Part shown: piece after piece, positions 6,128 to 14,369 of the stretch | Position numbering within the stretch: the first letter of the stretch is position 1 | Layout of the letters: the number at the start of each line of letters is the position of its first letter | Source: JBAVQS01 sp049694275 | GTDB lineage: Bacteria; Chloroflexota; Anaerolineae; UBA4142; SHND01 | NCBI GenBank assembly: GCA_049694275.1 | Contig: JBAVQS010000132.1 | Location: forward strand, 1-35,232 | DNA: 35,232 nt | Reading direction: 5' to 3' | The notes under the pieces: generated by a model | Told to the model about the DNA's origin: nothing | What the model saw: only the letters and a program-made list of their open reading frames with translations | Database searches by the model: none | Program-made: the position numbers and the translations under genes

Positions 6128-7870
6128 ATGTTTTCTCTAGAAGAAATCGTCCATCGTCTGACGCCTTCCTCGGAATCTGTGAGCGCGGAAGAGGCGCAGC
6201 AGCTTGCCCCATTCTTTACCAACGCGGACCGCTCGGTGGTTGCGCTAATGAACTTGCCGGAAGTGGTCAAAGGGGCGCTCTTTTCGCGGTACAGCCGGAC
6301 GGCGAAAGGGGTCCGCCGTCTGTTCCTCGACGAGTTCTACGGGCTGGAGGAGCCCTATTATGCGCTGGAGCAGGATGCAGAGCGAACCCGGGCGGCGCGG
6401 GACCGGGCCGAGGCTTTTTATATGCGGGTCCTCTCGGACTATGGCGACGACTCGGTGGGCGAATTGGGTGGGGTGCACATCGCCTTTCAAGAGGTGTCGC
6501 AGCTTGCGGCCAAGACCATCGAGGATCACCGCATCGGCCTCTCGTTTCTGGAAAAGTCCTCGCGCTATGTCCCGTTTGACGACCGGGTGAACGGCCGGTT
6601 CCGTTATTACCACGACCGCACCCTCCTCCAGTCGCGCTTTGCGCCGCGCGTGATTGCAACGCTCGACGGCCTGTTCGAGGCGTATGCGGCTATGCTGCCC
6701 CGGATGGCGACATACATCGAGCGCGCCTATCCGATTGACGACATCGAGTTCGAGAATGCGCTGACTGGCGAAGTGCAGAAACTCTCCCGAATTGCCGACG
6801 AGGATTTTCGCAAGAGCGCCGCGTTCGCCTATCGCCAGGCGGTCCGGGCGCAAGCGTGTGACCTCTTGCGCTGTTTCCTGCCCATGGCTACTCTCACGAA
6901 TGTGGGGGTGTGGGGGAATGGACGCGCTCTCGAATATCTGATCGTGAGCCTGCTTGCCGACCCGATGCCCGAAAACCGCTGGCTGGGCTATGCGGGACAG
7001 CACGAGCTCCAACAGGTGTTGGGCCCATTCGTCAAGCGCGCCGACGATGAGCGGGGCAAGCAGCACCAGGAATATCTCCGCAATCGCCGGGCGGCGCAAA
7101 AGCGATTGGCCGACCGGTACCTGGATCCGACCATTGTAGGGAAAGCGGCGCAGCTCCCGATGGAGACGCCCCTCTCCACCAAAGCGATACTCGTGCGTTA
7201 TGATGTGGACGCGGTCGAGCAGGTGGTGGCGGCGATTCTCTATTCCGCGACGAGCGACAGCAAGTTGAACGTTCTGCAGTCGGTCATGCAGTTATCCCCG
7301 GAAGAGATGGCGCGGATTCTGCGTGAGTATGTGGGGACGCGCAGCAACCGCCGGCTCAAGCCGGGGCGGGCATTTGAGCATGCCCGGTATGAATTCGATC
7401 TCTTGCTCAATATTGGCGAGTTCCGGGACCTGCAACGACACCGCCTGGTCACCCCCGATCGCCAGGCTTATACGACTGCCCACGGGTATGAGACGAATGA
7501 GGCGATCATGGCGGTCCCCGAGATTCGCGCCGCGTTTGATGCGAATATGGAGCAAGCCGATGCGGTCTATCGCCTGGTGTCGGAAGAGTTCCCGGATGAG
7601 GCGCAGTATCTCGTCCCCTTCGGCTACCGGGTCCGCTATAATGTCGAGCTCAACCTGCGCCAGTTGTATCATTGGCTGGAACTGCGCACGACCGAGCAGG
7701 GACATCCGGACTACCGCCTCACCAGCCAGCAGATGTATCGCGCCGCGCAGGCTGTCCATCCTCTCCTGTTCGAAGGGATGAACTATATCAACCTCAACCC
7801 GAATCCCCCGATGAGCCGGCTGCGCGCCGAGATGCGCAGCGTCCGCAAGCGGATGGCGCCGCCGAAATAA
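6128..7870 (+). CDS. thyX: double-length ThyX-like (FAD-dependent thymidylate synthase family) protein
   Basis: About 580 residues, more than twice the usual 220-250 of ThyX, and built as two ThyX-like halves. Half one (about 40-300) has EDHRIGLSFLEKSSRYVPF at 132-150, matching the substrate/FAD loop RHRxxSxNxxSxRY but with Asp in place of the first Arg. It is followed by LPMATLTNVGVWGNGRALEY, like the ThyX C-terminal part. Half two (about 350-560) has LQRHRLVTPDRQAY at 435-448, then RVRYNVELNLRQLYHWLELR. Each half keeps parts of the signature that the other lacks. ThyX makes dTMP from dUMP with methylene-tetrahydrofolate and FAD; whether this form does so is unproven. The ATG at 6128 is chosen because it lies 6 nt after TATAAT; an upstream in-frame ATG (6110) lies before that box. 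Confidence 0.8.
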   Translation: MFSLEEIVHRLTPSSESVSAEEAQQLAPFFTNADRSVVALMNLPEVVKGALFSRYSRTAKGVRRLFLDEFYGLEEPYYALEQDAERTRAARDRAEAFYMRVLSDYGDDSVGELGGVHIAFQEVSQLAAKTIEDHRIGLSFLEKSSRYVPFDDRVNGRFRYYHDRTLLQSRFAPRVIATLDGLFEAYAAMLPRMATYIERAYPIDDIEFENALTGEVQKLSRIADEDFRKSAAFAYRQAVRAQACDLLRCFLPMATLTNVGVWGNGRALEYLIVSLLADPMPENRWLGYAGQHELQQVLGPFVKRADDERGKQHQEYLRNRRAAQKRLADRYLDPTIVGKAAQLPMETPLSTKAILVRYDVDAVEQVVAAILYSATSDSKLNVLQSVMQLSPEEMARILREYVGTRSNRRLKPGRAFEHARYEFDLLLNIGEFRDLQRHRLVTPDRQAYTTAHGYETNEAIMAVPEIRAAFDANMEQADAVYRLVSEEFPDEAQYLVPFGYRVRYNVELNLRQLYHWLELRTTEQGHPDYRLTSQQMYRAAQAVHPLLFEGMNYINLNPNPPMSRLRAEMRSVRKRMAPPK

Positions 7871-7896
7871 AAAAGCGGAGAGAAATTACTCTCTCC
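7870..7896 (-). terminator. intrinsic terminator of the proB operon
   Basis: On the minus strand, GGAGAGA/TCTCTCC (7896-7890 with 7883-7877, 6-nt loop) is followed by GC and a run of six T. The hairpin overlaps the last codons and stop of the phosphoribosyltransferase gene, and the T-run abuts the stop codon of the convergent ThyX-like gene. Confidence 0.75.
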
Positions 7897-8428
7897 ACTC
7901 ACTCTGTAACCGCAGCGCCGCTTCCAGTTCGGGGTGGATGCGCCACTGCCCCTCTCGATAGACGCGCTTGTCCCACGGAAAAACCACGAGCGCGTCCGTG
8001 ATCCGTGCGGTCACGGCGGGCGCCGGCGCGGCCCAACTGTGACTGATCAAGCACGCCGTGACGACACGCGCCGCGCCGCGTTCCTGCACGCGCTCGGCCA
8101 CGAGGCGGAGGGTCTCGCCGCTATCGGAGATCTCATCCACCACGGCGACCTTTCTCCCGGCCACCTCCGGCGTGACATCTACCTTCCAGATCGGATGCTG
8201 AAACGTGACTTGATCGTTCACCCGCCGTGTGATGCGGACAGGGTACAGTTCGCACTGCAACATGCAAGCGACCGCCGTGGCGGGAAATAGGCCCGCGCGG
8301 GCAATCCCGACGACTGTATCGATGCCGGCCGCGGCGAGCCTTTCGGCCAGGACTGCCGCGAGTTCGCCAAAAGCGGCCCACGAGATCTCCTCGACCCCCT
8401 GCCGGTGGGCATAGTCATAGCTTTGCAT
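7886..8428 (-). CDS. phosphoribosyltransferase-family protein
   Basis: A 180-residue type I PRTase fold. The PRPP-binding loop is VAVVDEISDSGETL at about residues 94-107, where the canonical form is a V-D-D/E-x-x-D-T/S-G-x-T pattern. GIARAGLFPATAVACML at about 41-57 is the N-terminal diphosphate loop seen in xanthine/hypoxanthine and related PRTases. The family transfers ribose-5-phosphate from PRPP to a base; the short hood does not identify the base. It is the last gene of the proB operon, 15 nt after the glycerate kinase gene, and its end carries the operon terminator. A purine-salvage enzyme or a regulatory PRTase are both possible. Confidence 0.85.
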   Translation of the reverse strand: MQSYDYAHRQGVEEISWAAFGELAAVLAERLAAAGIDTVVGIARAGLFPATAVACMLQCELYPVRITRRVNDQVTFQHPIWKVDVTPEVAGRKVAVVDEISDSGETLRLVAERVQERGAARVVTACLISHSWAAPAPAVTARITDALVVFPWDKRVYREGQWRIHPELEAALRLQSEWRE

Positions 8429-8443
8429 GAGTGTGAATCCTCT

Positions 8444-9769
8444 CTATGATGCGATCAGGACGATCATCAAGTCATTGACGTTTGTATTCGTCGGCCCGGT
8501 CATCATCAGATCGCCGAGCGGCTGGAAAAAATTATAGGAATCGTTGGCGGCAAGAAAACGGCGGGCGTCAAGTCCCTGCGCTTGCGCCCGCGCCAGCGTG
8601 GTTCCATCGGCGATGGCCCCATCGGCATCGGTCGGTCCGTCCGTCCCATCGGTGCCTGCGCTCAAAATGACCGCGCGCTCCACTCCCGCCATCTCGATGG
8701 CCGCGGCCAGCGCCAGTTCCTGGCTCCGTCCCCCTTTGCCCTCCCCGCGAATCGTCACCGTCGTCTCACCGCCGGCGATGAGGCAGGCGGGCAATCCCTG
8801 ACCGCCATCACGGATTTTCTTCGCCTCTTGCGCCAGCCCGCTCCCCACCTCGCGCGCCTCGCCCTGCACCGTCGTCGAAATGAGGCGCGCCTGGTAGCCG
8901 TGGCCTCGCGCGGCCTCCAAGGCGGCGCTGCAGGCGCTCTCGTTATCGGCTACGATGACATTGAGCACGCGCGCGAACAACGGGTCATCCTGCTTGGGAG
9001 TATCCGGGATCTCGCCCCGCACGCCGCGTTCAAGATGTGCGCGAATCGAGGCGGGGACCTGGGTCGACAGGTGATATTTCTCGATAATGCCCTGTGCGCC
9101 GGAAAAGGTGGAAGCGTCGGGCGCAGTGGGCCCGGAGGCGATGACGTCGAGGGGCGAGCCGAGCACGTCCGAGAGGATGAGCGAGACGACGCGGGCAGGC
9201 TGTGCCAGGCGGGCAAGCTGGCCCCCCTTGACCTGCGAGAGGTGCTTGCGCAGGGCATTGATCTCGTTGATGGTGGCGCCGCATTTGAGCAGCGCGGTCG
9301 TGAGGGCGCGCAAGTCGTCGAGCGTCACCCCCGCGACGAGGAGCTCAAAGAGGGCCGAGCCGCCGCCCGAGAGGAGACAGAGGACGAGATCGTCGGCGGT
9401 CAGCCCCGACAGCAGGTCCAGCGCCGCGCGGGTTGCGCGGCGCCCGTTCTCATCCGGCAGGGGATGTCCCGCTTCGCTGAGCTTGATCCGACCGGTTGGC
9501 GCCGTATACCCGTACTTGACCGTGACCGCGCCCGCGTGGATGCGGTCCCCCAACACGTCCTCGACCGCCTGCGCCATGGGCGCATCCGCCTTGCCTGCGC
9601 CGATCACCAGCACGCGGCCCCGGCTGATATCGAACGCCTGTCCGGCGATGGTGAGTGTATCCCCCTCGCGCTTGAGCGTGCGGAGAACGGCGGCACGCGG
9701 GTCGGCCGCGGCCAGCGCGGTATGGAAAATTGCCAACGCATCGGCGCGCATCTCGGATAAGGTTTTCAT
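8444..9769 (-). CDS. glycerate 2-kinase, MOFRL-type (GckA family)
   Basis: 441 residues, the normal size for type II glycerate kinases, which phosphorylate D-glycerate to 2-phosphoglycerate with ATP. The N-terminal nucleotide-binding half has VLVIGAGKADAPMAQAVED with the conserved Lys at about residue 60. LCLLSGGGSALFE follows near 130, and SDVLGSPLDVIASGPTAPD near 205. The C-terminal MOFRL domain shows GGRSQELALAAA and ILSAGTDGTDGPTDADGA. A strong AAGGAGGG precedes the ATG. Its start overlaps the stop of the upstream methyltransferase gene by four bases. The role is entry of glycerate from the glycolate, serine or tartrate routes into glycolysis; nothing else of those pathways is in the window. 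Confidence 0.93.
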   Translation of the reverse strand: MKTLSEMRADALAIFHTALAAADPRAAVLRTLKREGDTLTIAGQAFDISRGRVLVIGAGKADAPMAQAVEDVLGDRIHAGAVTVKYGYTAPTGRIKLSEAGHPLPDENGRRATRAALDLLSGLTADDLVLCLLSGGGSALFELLVAGVTLDDLRALTTALLKCGATINEINALRKHLSQVKGGQLARLAQPARVVSLILSDVLGSPLDVIASGPTAPDASTFSGAQGIIEKYHLSTQVPASIRAHLERGVRGEIPDTPKQDDPLFARVLNVIVADNESACSAALEAARGHGYQARLISTTVQGEAREVGSGLAQEAKKIRDGGQGLPACLIAGGETTVTIRGEGKGGRSQELALAAAIEMAGVERAVILSAGTDGTDGPTDADGAIADGTTLARAQAQGLDARRFLAANDSYNFFQPLGDLMMTGPTNTNVNDLMIVLIAS

Positions 9770-10557
9770 TCGGCCCTCCTTCCGATCAAAACTCCGCTGT
9801 CTTTGGCAATGCGAATTGCGCCCTGTACCTCGATTTGTTCGCGGACGATCCGCTCAAACTCTTTGAGCGCCTCTATCCCCTGACCGGGGACCATGACCGA
9901 CCGTGCATAGGCGACGAGGGGCTCGGCCGCGGTCACGACCAGTCCGTCGGGGTACCGGCGGATGGTCACATCCGGGAAATAAGGCGCGAGTTGGTCGCCA
10001 CCATTCTCAAGACTAAATCCACGCTCAGGCCCAAATATATCCTGAATTCCGGCCTGAGCGAATAGGTCGTGCAGCTCCTGAAGATGGGCGCGGCCGTTGG
10101 TCGCGGCATAGAACCGGCCACCTGGCGCAAGCACCCGGCGAACTTCGGAACAAGCCCGGCCCGGATCAGGCACGTGATAGAGCATGTGGTTGGCAATTAC
10201 TGCGTCAAAACAGTGATTGCCAAACGGAATCTGCTGCGCATCGGCGACCTGGAAACGGAACCGGTCGGGCCGGACGCCGAGGTTTTCACGCGCGGCCTGT
10301 AACATTCCGGGCGAGAGGTCGGATAGCGCAATCTCCCACCCGGCGGGGATGCGCGGCAGGTTCTCTTGCCAGAGCCAGGCGGGACCGCAGCCGAGTTCGA
10401 GGATTCGCCCGGATTCAGGGAGGTCGAGTTGCTCAAAGACCCAGCGCTGCCAGCCGTATCGATTGACGCTATAGTTCGCGTGCAATTGCGCTCGCGCATC
10501 GAGATTGAAAGAATTCCGATACTGGTTGCTGCGCAAATAGTTTTGATCGGTGAGCAT
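9766..10557 (-). CDS. class I SAM-dependent methyltransferase
   Basis: 263 residues with a Rossmann methyltransferase core. Motif I is RILELGCGPAWLW at about residues 51-63. The acidic strand ALSDLSPGMLQAA comes next, then VADAQQIPF, and FDAVIANHMLYHVPDP as motif IV/V, followed by EVRRVLAPGGRFYAAT. This is the Methyltransf_11 pattern of UbiE-like small-molecule enzymes. The N-terminal 45 residues (LRSNQYRNSFNLDARAQLH) may help in substrate binding. The ATG has GGAGTGAAG placed within the end of miaA, 4 nt apart, so the genes are coupled. The substrate cannot be inferred. Confidence 0.85.
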   Translation of the reverse strand: MLTDQNYLRSNQYRNSFNLDARAQLHANYSVNRYGWQRWVFEQLDLPESGRILELGCGPAWLWQENLPRIPAGWEIALSDLSPGMLQAARENLGVRPDRFRFQVADAQQIPFGNHCFDAVIANHMLYHVPDPGRACSEVRRVLAPGGRFYAATNGRAHLQELHDLFAQAGIQDIFGPERGFSLENGGDQLAPYFPDVTIRRYPDGLVVTAAEPLVAYARSVMVPGQGIEALKEFERIVREQIEVQGAIRIAKDSGVLIGRRAE

Positions 10558-10561
10558 ATCT

Positions 10562-11467
10562 TCACTCCATGATCCTGGTCACGAATTCTTGAATGGCTGC
10601 ATCGCCCTGCGCGCTGAGGTCGAACCAGTGAATGCGCGAATCGGTTGGGCGAAACCAGTTGGCCTGGTGCCGGATGAATTTGCGGGTGTTGCTTTTCAAA
10701 AGGCGGACCGCTTCCTCCAGCGGGATCTCGCCGCGCAGGTATTGCCCAATCTCCCGATAGCCGAGCCCGGTCATGGAGGGAAGGGTAAAGGCATAGCCCC
10801 TGGCGACCAGCCGGCGCACTTCGTCGACGACCCCCTGCTCGATCATGCGGTCGATGCGCGTATCCACGCGCGCATAGAGCAGGTCGCGTGGCATGGTCAG
10901 GCCGATCTGCACGATCGGATAAGGCGGCGGGTGGCGCGTTTGCAGGGTGGACATGAGCTCGCCGGTGGCGTCGATGACTTCGAGGGCGCGGATGATGCGG
11001 CGAACGTTGTTCGGGAGAATGGTGACGGCGATGGCCGGGTCGAGCTGCTGCAATCGCGCATAGAGCTCCGGGGTGGGAATCTGCTCCAGCGCCCGGCGGC
11101 GCTCGGGGTTGGGTGGGACCCTGGGGATATTCAACCCCTCAATCACGGCGCGGACGTACAGCCCGGTGCCGCCGACGAGGAGTGGCTGTTTGCCGCGTGC
11201 CAGGATCTCGTCGATGGCGGCATAGGCACGCTCCTGGTATTCGGCCAGTGTAAAACTCTCATCGGGATTGACGATATCGATCAGGTGATGCGGGACGCGC
11301 TCCCGTTCGGCGGGGGATGGCTTGGCGGTCGCAATATCCATCTCGCGGTAAATCTGCCGCGAGTCCGCCGAGACAATCTCGCCGTCCAGCGCTTGTCCCA
11401 ACTGCAGCGCGATCTCCGTCTTGCCGACCGCGGTGGGACCGACGATGGCGAGGAGGAGCCTTTTCAA
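10562..11467 (-). CDS. miaA: tRNA dimethylallyltransferase
   Basis: 301 residues, typical for MiaA, which isopentenylates A37 of tRNAs reading UNN codons. The P-loop GPTAVGKT is at residues 10-17. DSRQIYREMDIATAKPS follows (DSRQ and the prenyl-substrate region), then VPHHLIDIVNPDE and LVGGTGLYVRAVIEGL. GLGYREIGQYLRGEI and KSNTRKFIRHQANWFR lie near the C-terminus, both MiaA signatures. It overlaps the upstream yraN gene by four bases and lies 4 nt from the methyltransferase gene, so it is transcribed within the proB operon. The mutL-miaA-hfq grouping known from other bacteria is absent here. Confidence 0.96.
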   Translation of the reverse strand: MKRLLLAIVGPTAVGKTEIALQLGQALDGEIVSADSRQIYREMDIATAKPSPAERERVPHHLIDIVNPDESFTLAEYQERAYAAIDEILARGKQPLLVGGTGLYVRAVIEGLNIPRVPPNPERRRALEQIPTPELYARLQQLDPAIAVTILPNNVRRIIRALEVIDATGELMSTLQTRHPPPYPIVQIGLTMPRDLLYARVDTRIDRMIEQGVVDEVRRLVARGYAFTLPSMTGLGYREIGQYLRGEIPLEEAVRLLKSNTRKFIRHQANWFRPTDSRIHWFDLSAQGDAAIQEFVTRIME

Positions 11468-11844
11468 AGTTGCACCGCGTTCTTGATATGGTTGAGCCGC
11501 ACCACTTTGCCCGCGCGGTCCAGCTCGATGGCGACGACGTCGATCCGCCAGGGCCTGCCCGCCAAGGCGGCCTCCCTGGCCATGAACGCATCGGCCAGCC
11601 GGACGAGCTGGAGCTGTTTGCGCGGGGTAATCGCTTCTTCGGGGCTGCCATAGCTTGTACCGCGCCGCGCCTTGACCTCGACAAAGGCCAGCCCGTCGGC
11701 GTCTTCGGCAATCAGGTCGATCTCTCCTTCGCGGGTGCGAACGTTGCGCGCGAGGATGCGGAAACCGTGCTCTTCGAGATAGAGCGCGGCGACCCGCTCG
11801 GCCGAGTCGCCCAAATTCTTACGAGCGCGCGTGTCCGTGCTCAT
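11464..11844 (-). CDS. yraN: YraN/UPF0102 family endonuclease-like protein
   Basis: 126 residues from the ATG at 11844, which overlaps the proA stop (ATGA); longer frames extend into proA and are not plausible. The sequence has the UPF0102 order: LGDSAERVAALYLEEHGFRILARNVR, GEIDLIAEDADGLAFVEVKARR (the E-x-D...E-V-K nuclease-like motif, about residues 40-60), and RIDVVAIELD. The family has a Holliday-junction-resolvase/restriction-like fold; the biological role is not settled. The family often neighbours rnhB or the 16S methyltransferase rsmI; here it is between proA and miaA. A short palindromic CCGCC/GGCGG sequence falls in a variable loop of the coding region. Confidence 0.92.
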   Translation of the reverse strand: MSTDTRARKNLGDSAERVAALYLEEHGFRILARNVRTREGEIDLIAEDADGLAFVEVKARRGTSYGSPEEAITPRKQLQLVRLADAFMAREAALAGRPWRIDVVAIELDRAGKVVRLNHIKNAVQL

Positions 11845-13106
11845 GGGCGTATGTGATAGTCGCCTATGCCCACCCATTTGTACGTCGTGAGCTCCTGGAG
11901 GCCCATTGGACCGCGCGCGTGCAGGCGCTGAGTCGAAATGGCGACTTCGGCGCCGAGGCCAAACTGGCTGCCGTCGGTAAAGCGCGTGCTGGCGTTCACA
12001 TAGACGGCCGCCGAGTCCACCTCTTCGATAAACTGACGCGCATGTTCGGGGTCGCGAGTCAGGATGCCATCCGAGTGGCTCTGGCTGTGCGCGTTGATGT
12101 GGTCGATGGCCTGGGCGAGACCCTCTACCACCTTGAGCCCCAGGACGAGCGACATCCATTCCGTGTCGAAATCGGCTGGCCCGGCGGGGACTACCCGGGG
12201 GTCCGCGGCGAGAAAACCGAGCGCGGCGGGATCTGCGCGCAAGGCGACGCCGTCCGCGGCGAGGCGCGCGACCAGCCGGGGGAGGAATGCCGCGGCTACG
12301 TCGCGATGGACGAGCGTCGTGTCGAGCGCATTGCAGACGCTGGGACGCTGGACCTTGGCGTTTTCGATGACGTCGAGCGCCGCGTCGAGGTCCGCCGAGG
12401 AATCGACATAGAGGTGACAGATGCCCACGCCGCCGGTGATGACAGGGATGCGGCTGTGCTCGCGACAGAATTGGTGCAGCGATGCGCCGCCGCGTGGGAT
12501 GAGCATGTCGATATCGTCAGACAATTGCATGAGGTCGACGAGCCGCGCCCGGTCGGTATCGGCAATAAACTGGACCGCGTCCACAGGCAAACCGGCGGTC
12601 GCCAGCGCACGACGAACCAGCTCGGCCAGCGCCCGGTTCGAGTGCAGCGCCTCTTTACCGCCGCGCAGGATGACCGCGTTGCCCGTTTTAAGCGCGAGCC
12701 CGGCGACGTCGATGGTGACGTTCGGACGCGCTTCATAGACGACGGCGATCACGCCGAGCGGGACGCGCCGCTTGGAGAGGCGCAGGCCGTTCGGCAGCGT
12801 CCTCTCGTCAAACGTCTGGCCGACCGGGTCGGGCAGGTCGGCGACGCGGTCGAGGTCATCGGCCATTGCGGTCAGGCGTGGCGGGGTAAGGGTCAGGCGG
12901 TCGACAAGGGCGGGTGCAAGCCCCTGTTCCTGTGCGGCCGCAACATCCTGTGCGTTGGCCGCGACGAGGCCGGACGTTTCAGCGCGGAGGGATTCGGCGA
13001 TGGCGTACAAGACCTGGTTCTTGGTCGCGGTCGAAAGGTGGGCAATTGAGCGGCCGGCGGCGCGGGCGGCCCGGCCAACCGGCGCCAGCGGATTCGGTTC
13101 GGTCAT
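11841..13106 (-). CDS. proA: gamma-glutamyl phosphate reductase
   Basis: 421 residues, the usual ProA length. It reduces gamma-glutamyl phosphate to glutamate semialdehyde with NADPH, the second step of proline synthesis. It is an aldehyde-dehydrogenase fold: KRRVPLGVIAVVYEARPNVT, then LALKTGNAVILRGGKEA, and the catalytic cysteine in VQRPSVCNALDT. FGLGAEVAISTQRLHARGPM and ELTTYKWVG at the C-terminus are ProA hallmarks. The ATG at 13106 overlaps the stop of proB by four bases. The frame is open far upstream of this start because it shadows proB; no start there is supported. Confidence 0.96.
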   Translation of the reverse strand: MTEPNPLAPVGRAARAAGRSIAHLSTATKNQVLYAIAESLRAETSGLVAANAQDVAAAQEQGLAPALVDRLTLTPPRLTAMADDLDRVADLPDPVGQTFDERTLPNGLRLSKRRVPLGVIAVVYEARPNVTIDVAGLALKTGNAVILRGGKEALHSNRALAELVRRALATAGLPVDAVQFIADTDRARLVDLMQLSDDIDMLIPRGGASLHQFCREHSRIPVITGGVGICHLYVDSSADLDAALDVIENAKVQRPSVCNALDTTLVHRDVAAAFLPRLVARLAADGVALRADPAALGFLAADPRVVPAGPADFDTEWMSLVLGLKVVEGLAQAIDHINAHSQSHSDGILTRDPEHARQFIEEVDSAAVYVNASTRFTDGSQFGLGAEVAISTQRLHARGPMGLQELTTYKWVGIGDYHIRP

Positions 13107-14206
13107 AGCAGCACCATATTGTTCCGGTGAATCACTTCGTCGGCAAAGGTATAGCCGAGGAGGGTTTCGATCTCTTGCGATTGTTTTCCCCGGATTCGCA
13201 ACAGATCGGCGTCGGCGTAATTGGTGAGGCCCCGGGCGATCTCGCGCCCCGCGGGATCCACCACGCGGACGACATCGCCGCGGTCGAATGCGCCGGTGAT
13301 GGATTGGACGCCGACCGGTAAAAGGCTCCCGCTGGCGCGCAGGGCCGCCGCCGCGCCCGGGTCGACCTGGATGCAGCCGGGGGCGGCGACGCCGGCGAGG
13401 AGATAGCGCTTGCGGCTCTCGACCGTGGTGACGGGGGAAAAGCGGGTGCCCAGGGGCTCGCCGGAAACGATGCGGGAGAGAATATCGGGATCGCTGCCGC
13501 GGGCGATAATGACGGTCGCGCCCGAGCGGCGGGCCAGGTCGGCCGCCTGGACTTTGGTGAACATGCCGCCGACGCCAAGTCCGGTCCCGGTCCCACCCGC
13601 CGCGCGCCACAGCTCGTCGGGAATGTCGGGCGAAGTCACATCGCGGATCAAGGTGGCGGTCGGGTCGCGCCGGGGATTGGCGGTCAAGAGGCCGGGCTGG
13701 TCGGTCAGCAGGATGAGCAAGTCTGCTTCGACCAGGTTGGCGACGAGCGCCGAGAGATTATCGTTGTCGCCGACGCGAATCTCTTCGGTCGCCACGGTAT
13801 CATTCTCGTTAACAATGGGGAGGATATGGTGCGCGAGGAGCGCGAGGAGCGCGCCGCGCGAGTTGAGATAGCGGCGGCGGTCGCTAATATCCGCGCGCGT
13901 GATAAGTACCTGGGCGACCAGGACCCCATAGAGCCCAAAAAGCTGTTCGTAGAGAGACATGAGACGCGGCTGGCCCACGGCGGCGAGCATTTGTTTGGCT
14001 GGAATGTCGCCGGACAGTTGTGGAAAGCCCAGGTGTGCGCGGCCCGCGGCAATCGCGCCAGAGGTGACGAGGATCACCTCGCGGCCGGCGGCGCGCAGCT
14101 CGCTCATCTGGCGCACGAGCTCGACAATACGCGGCGGCGAGAGATGCGGCGTGCCGGCGGTCAGGGTCGAAGTGCCGAGCTTGGCGACGATTCGTTGAAA
14201 GGACAT
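13103..14206 (-). CDS. proB: glutamate 5-kinase
   Basis: 367 residues: an amino-acid kinase domain (1-260) plus a C-terminal PUA domain (about 275-360), the full-length form. It phosphorylates glutamate for proline synthesis and is normally feedback-inhibited by proline. Visible motifs are KLGTSTLTAG at the N-terminus, VILVTSGAIAAGRAHLGF, LPIVNENDTVATEEIRVGDNDNLSALVA, and VGGMFTKVQAAD. The PUA region holds GDVVRVVDPAGREIARGL. It is the first gene of a seven-gene operon. A TAAAAT hexamer (14215-14220 on the minus strand) lies 8 nt before the ATG, with no Shine-Dalgarno site between, so the operon mRNA may be leaderless. Confidence 0.96.
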   Translation of the reverse strand: MSFQRIVAKLGTSTLTAGTPHLSPPRIVELVRQMSELRAAGREVILVTSGAIAAGRAHLGFPQLSGDIPAKQMLAAVGQPRLMSLYEQLFGLYGVLVAQVLITRADISDRRRYLNSRGALLALLAHHILPIVNENDTVATEEIRVGDNDNLSALVANLVEADLLILLTDQPGLLTANPRRDPTATLIRDVTSPDIPDELWRAAGGTGTGLGVGGMFTKVQAADLARRSGATVIIARGSDPDILSRIVSGEPLGTRFSPVTTVESRKRYLLAGVAAPGCIQVDPGAAAALRASGSLLPVGVQSITGAFDRGDVVRVVDPAGREIARGLTNYADADLLRIRGKQSQEIETLLGYTFADEVIHRNNMVLL

Positions 14207-14214
14207 CGGGTGTC

Positions 14215-14220
14215 ATTTTA
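14215..14220 (-). promoter_or_regulatory. -10-like element of the proB operon
   Basis: TAAAAT reading on the minus strand ends 8 nt before the proB start codon. A second A/T-rich box (TTTATAATAAAT at 14245-14256) is palindrome-like and could serve the divergent patatin gene or a longer proB leader. No good -35 hexamer is visible, so the exact start site is uncertain. Confidence 0.4.
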
Positions 14221-14369
14221 ACACGTTTTTTAACGCCATTCGGATTTATAATAAATCGGTCAAAACACAAAACGTGCGTGTGTAGGGGCGAGCCGGTGGT
14301 TTGCCCAGGTATGGGCATTGGTAAGAGCGAACGGCCATTCGCCCAATGCGGCGTTCAAGGAGGAGCAAG

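Noticed and set aside
8582..9760. Plus-strand open frame of 392 codons
   Set aside because: Exact antisense shadow of the glycerate kinase gene, whose motifs are complete.
11550..11590. CCCGCCAAGGCGG palindrome within yraN as an inserted repeat
   Set aside because: It is in frame, falls in a variable loop, and is short enough to be chance in GC-rich coding DNA; a similar CCCGCC/GGCGG word occurs in the repeat at 5927-6050, but one shared short word is not enough.
11853..13049. Plus-strand open frame of 398 codons
   Set aside because: Antisense shadow of proA.
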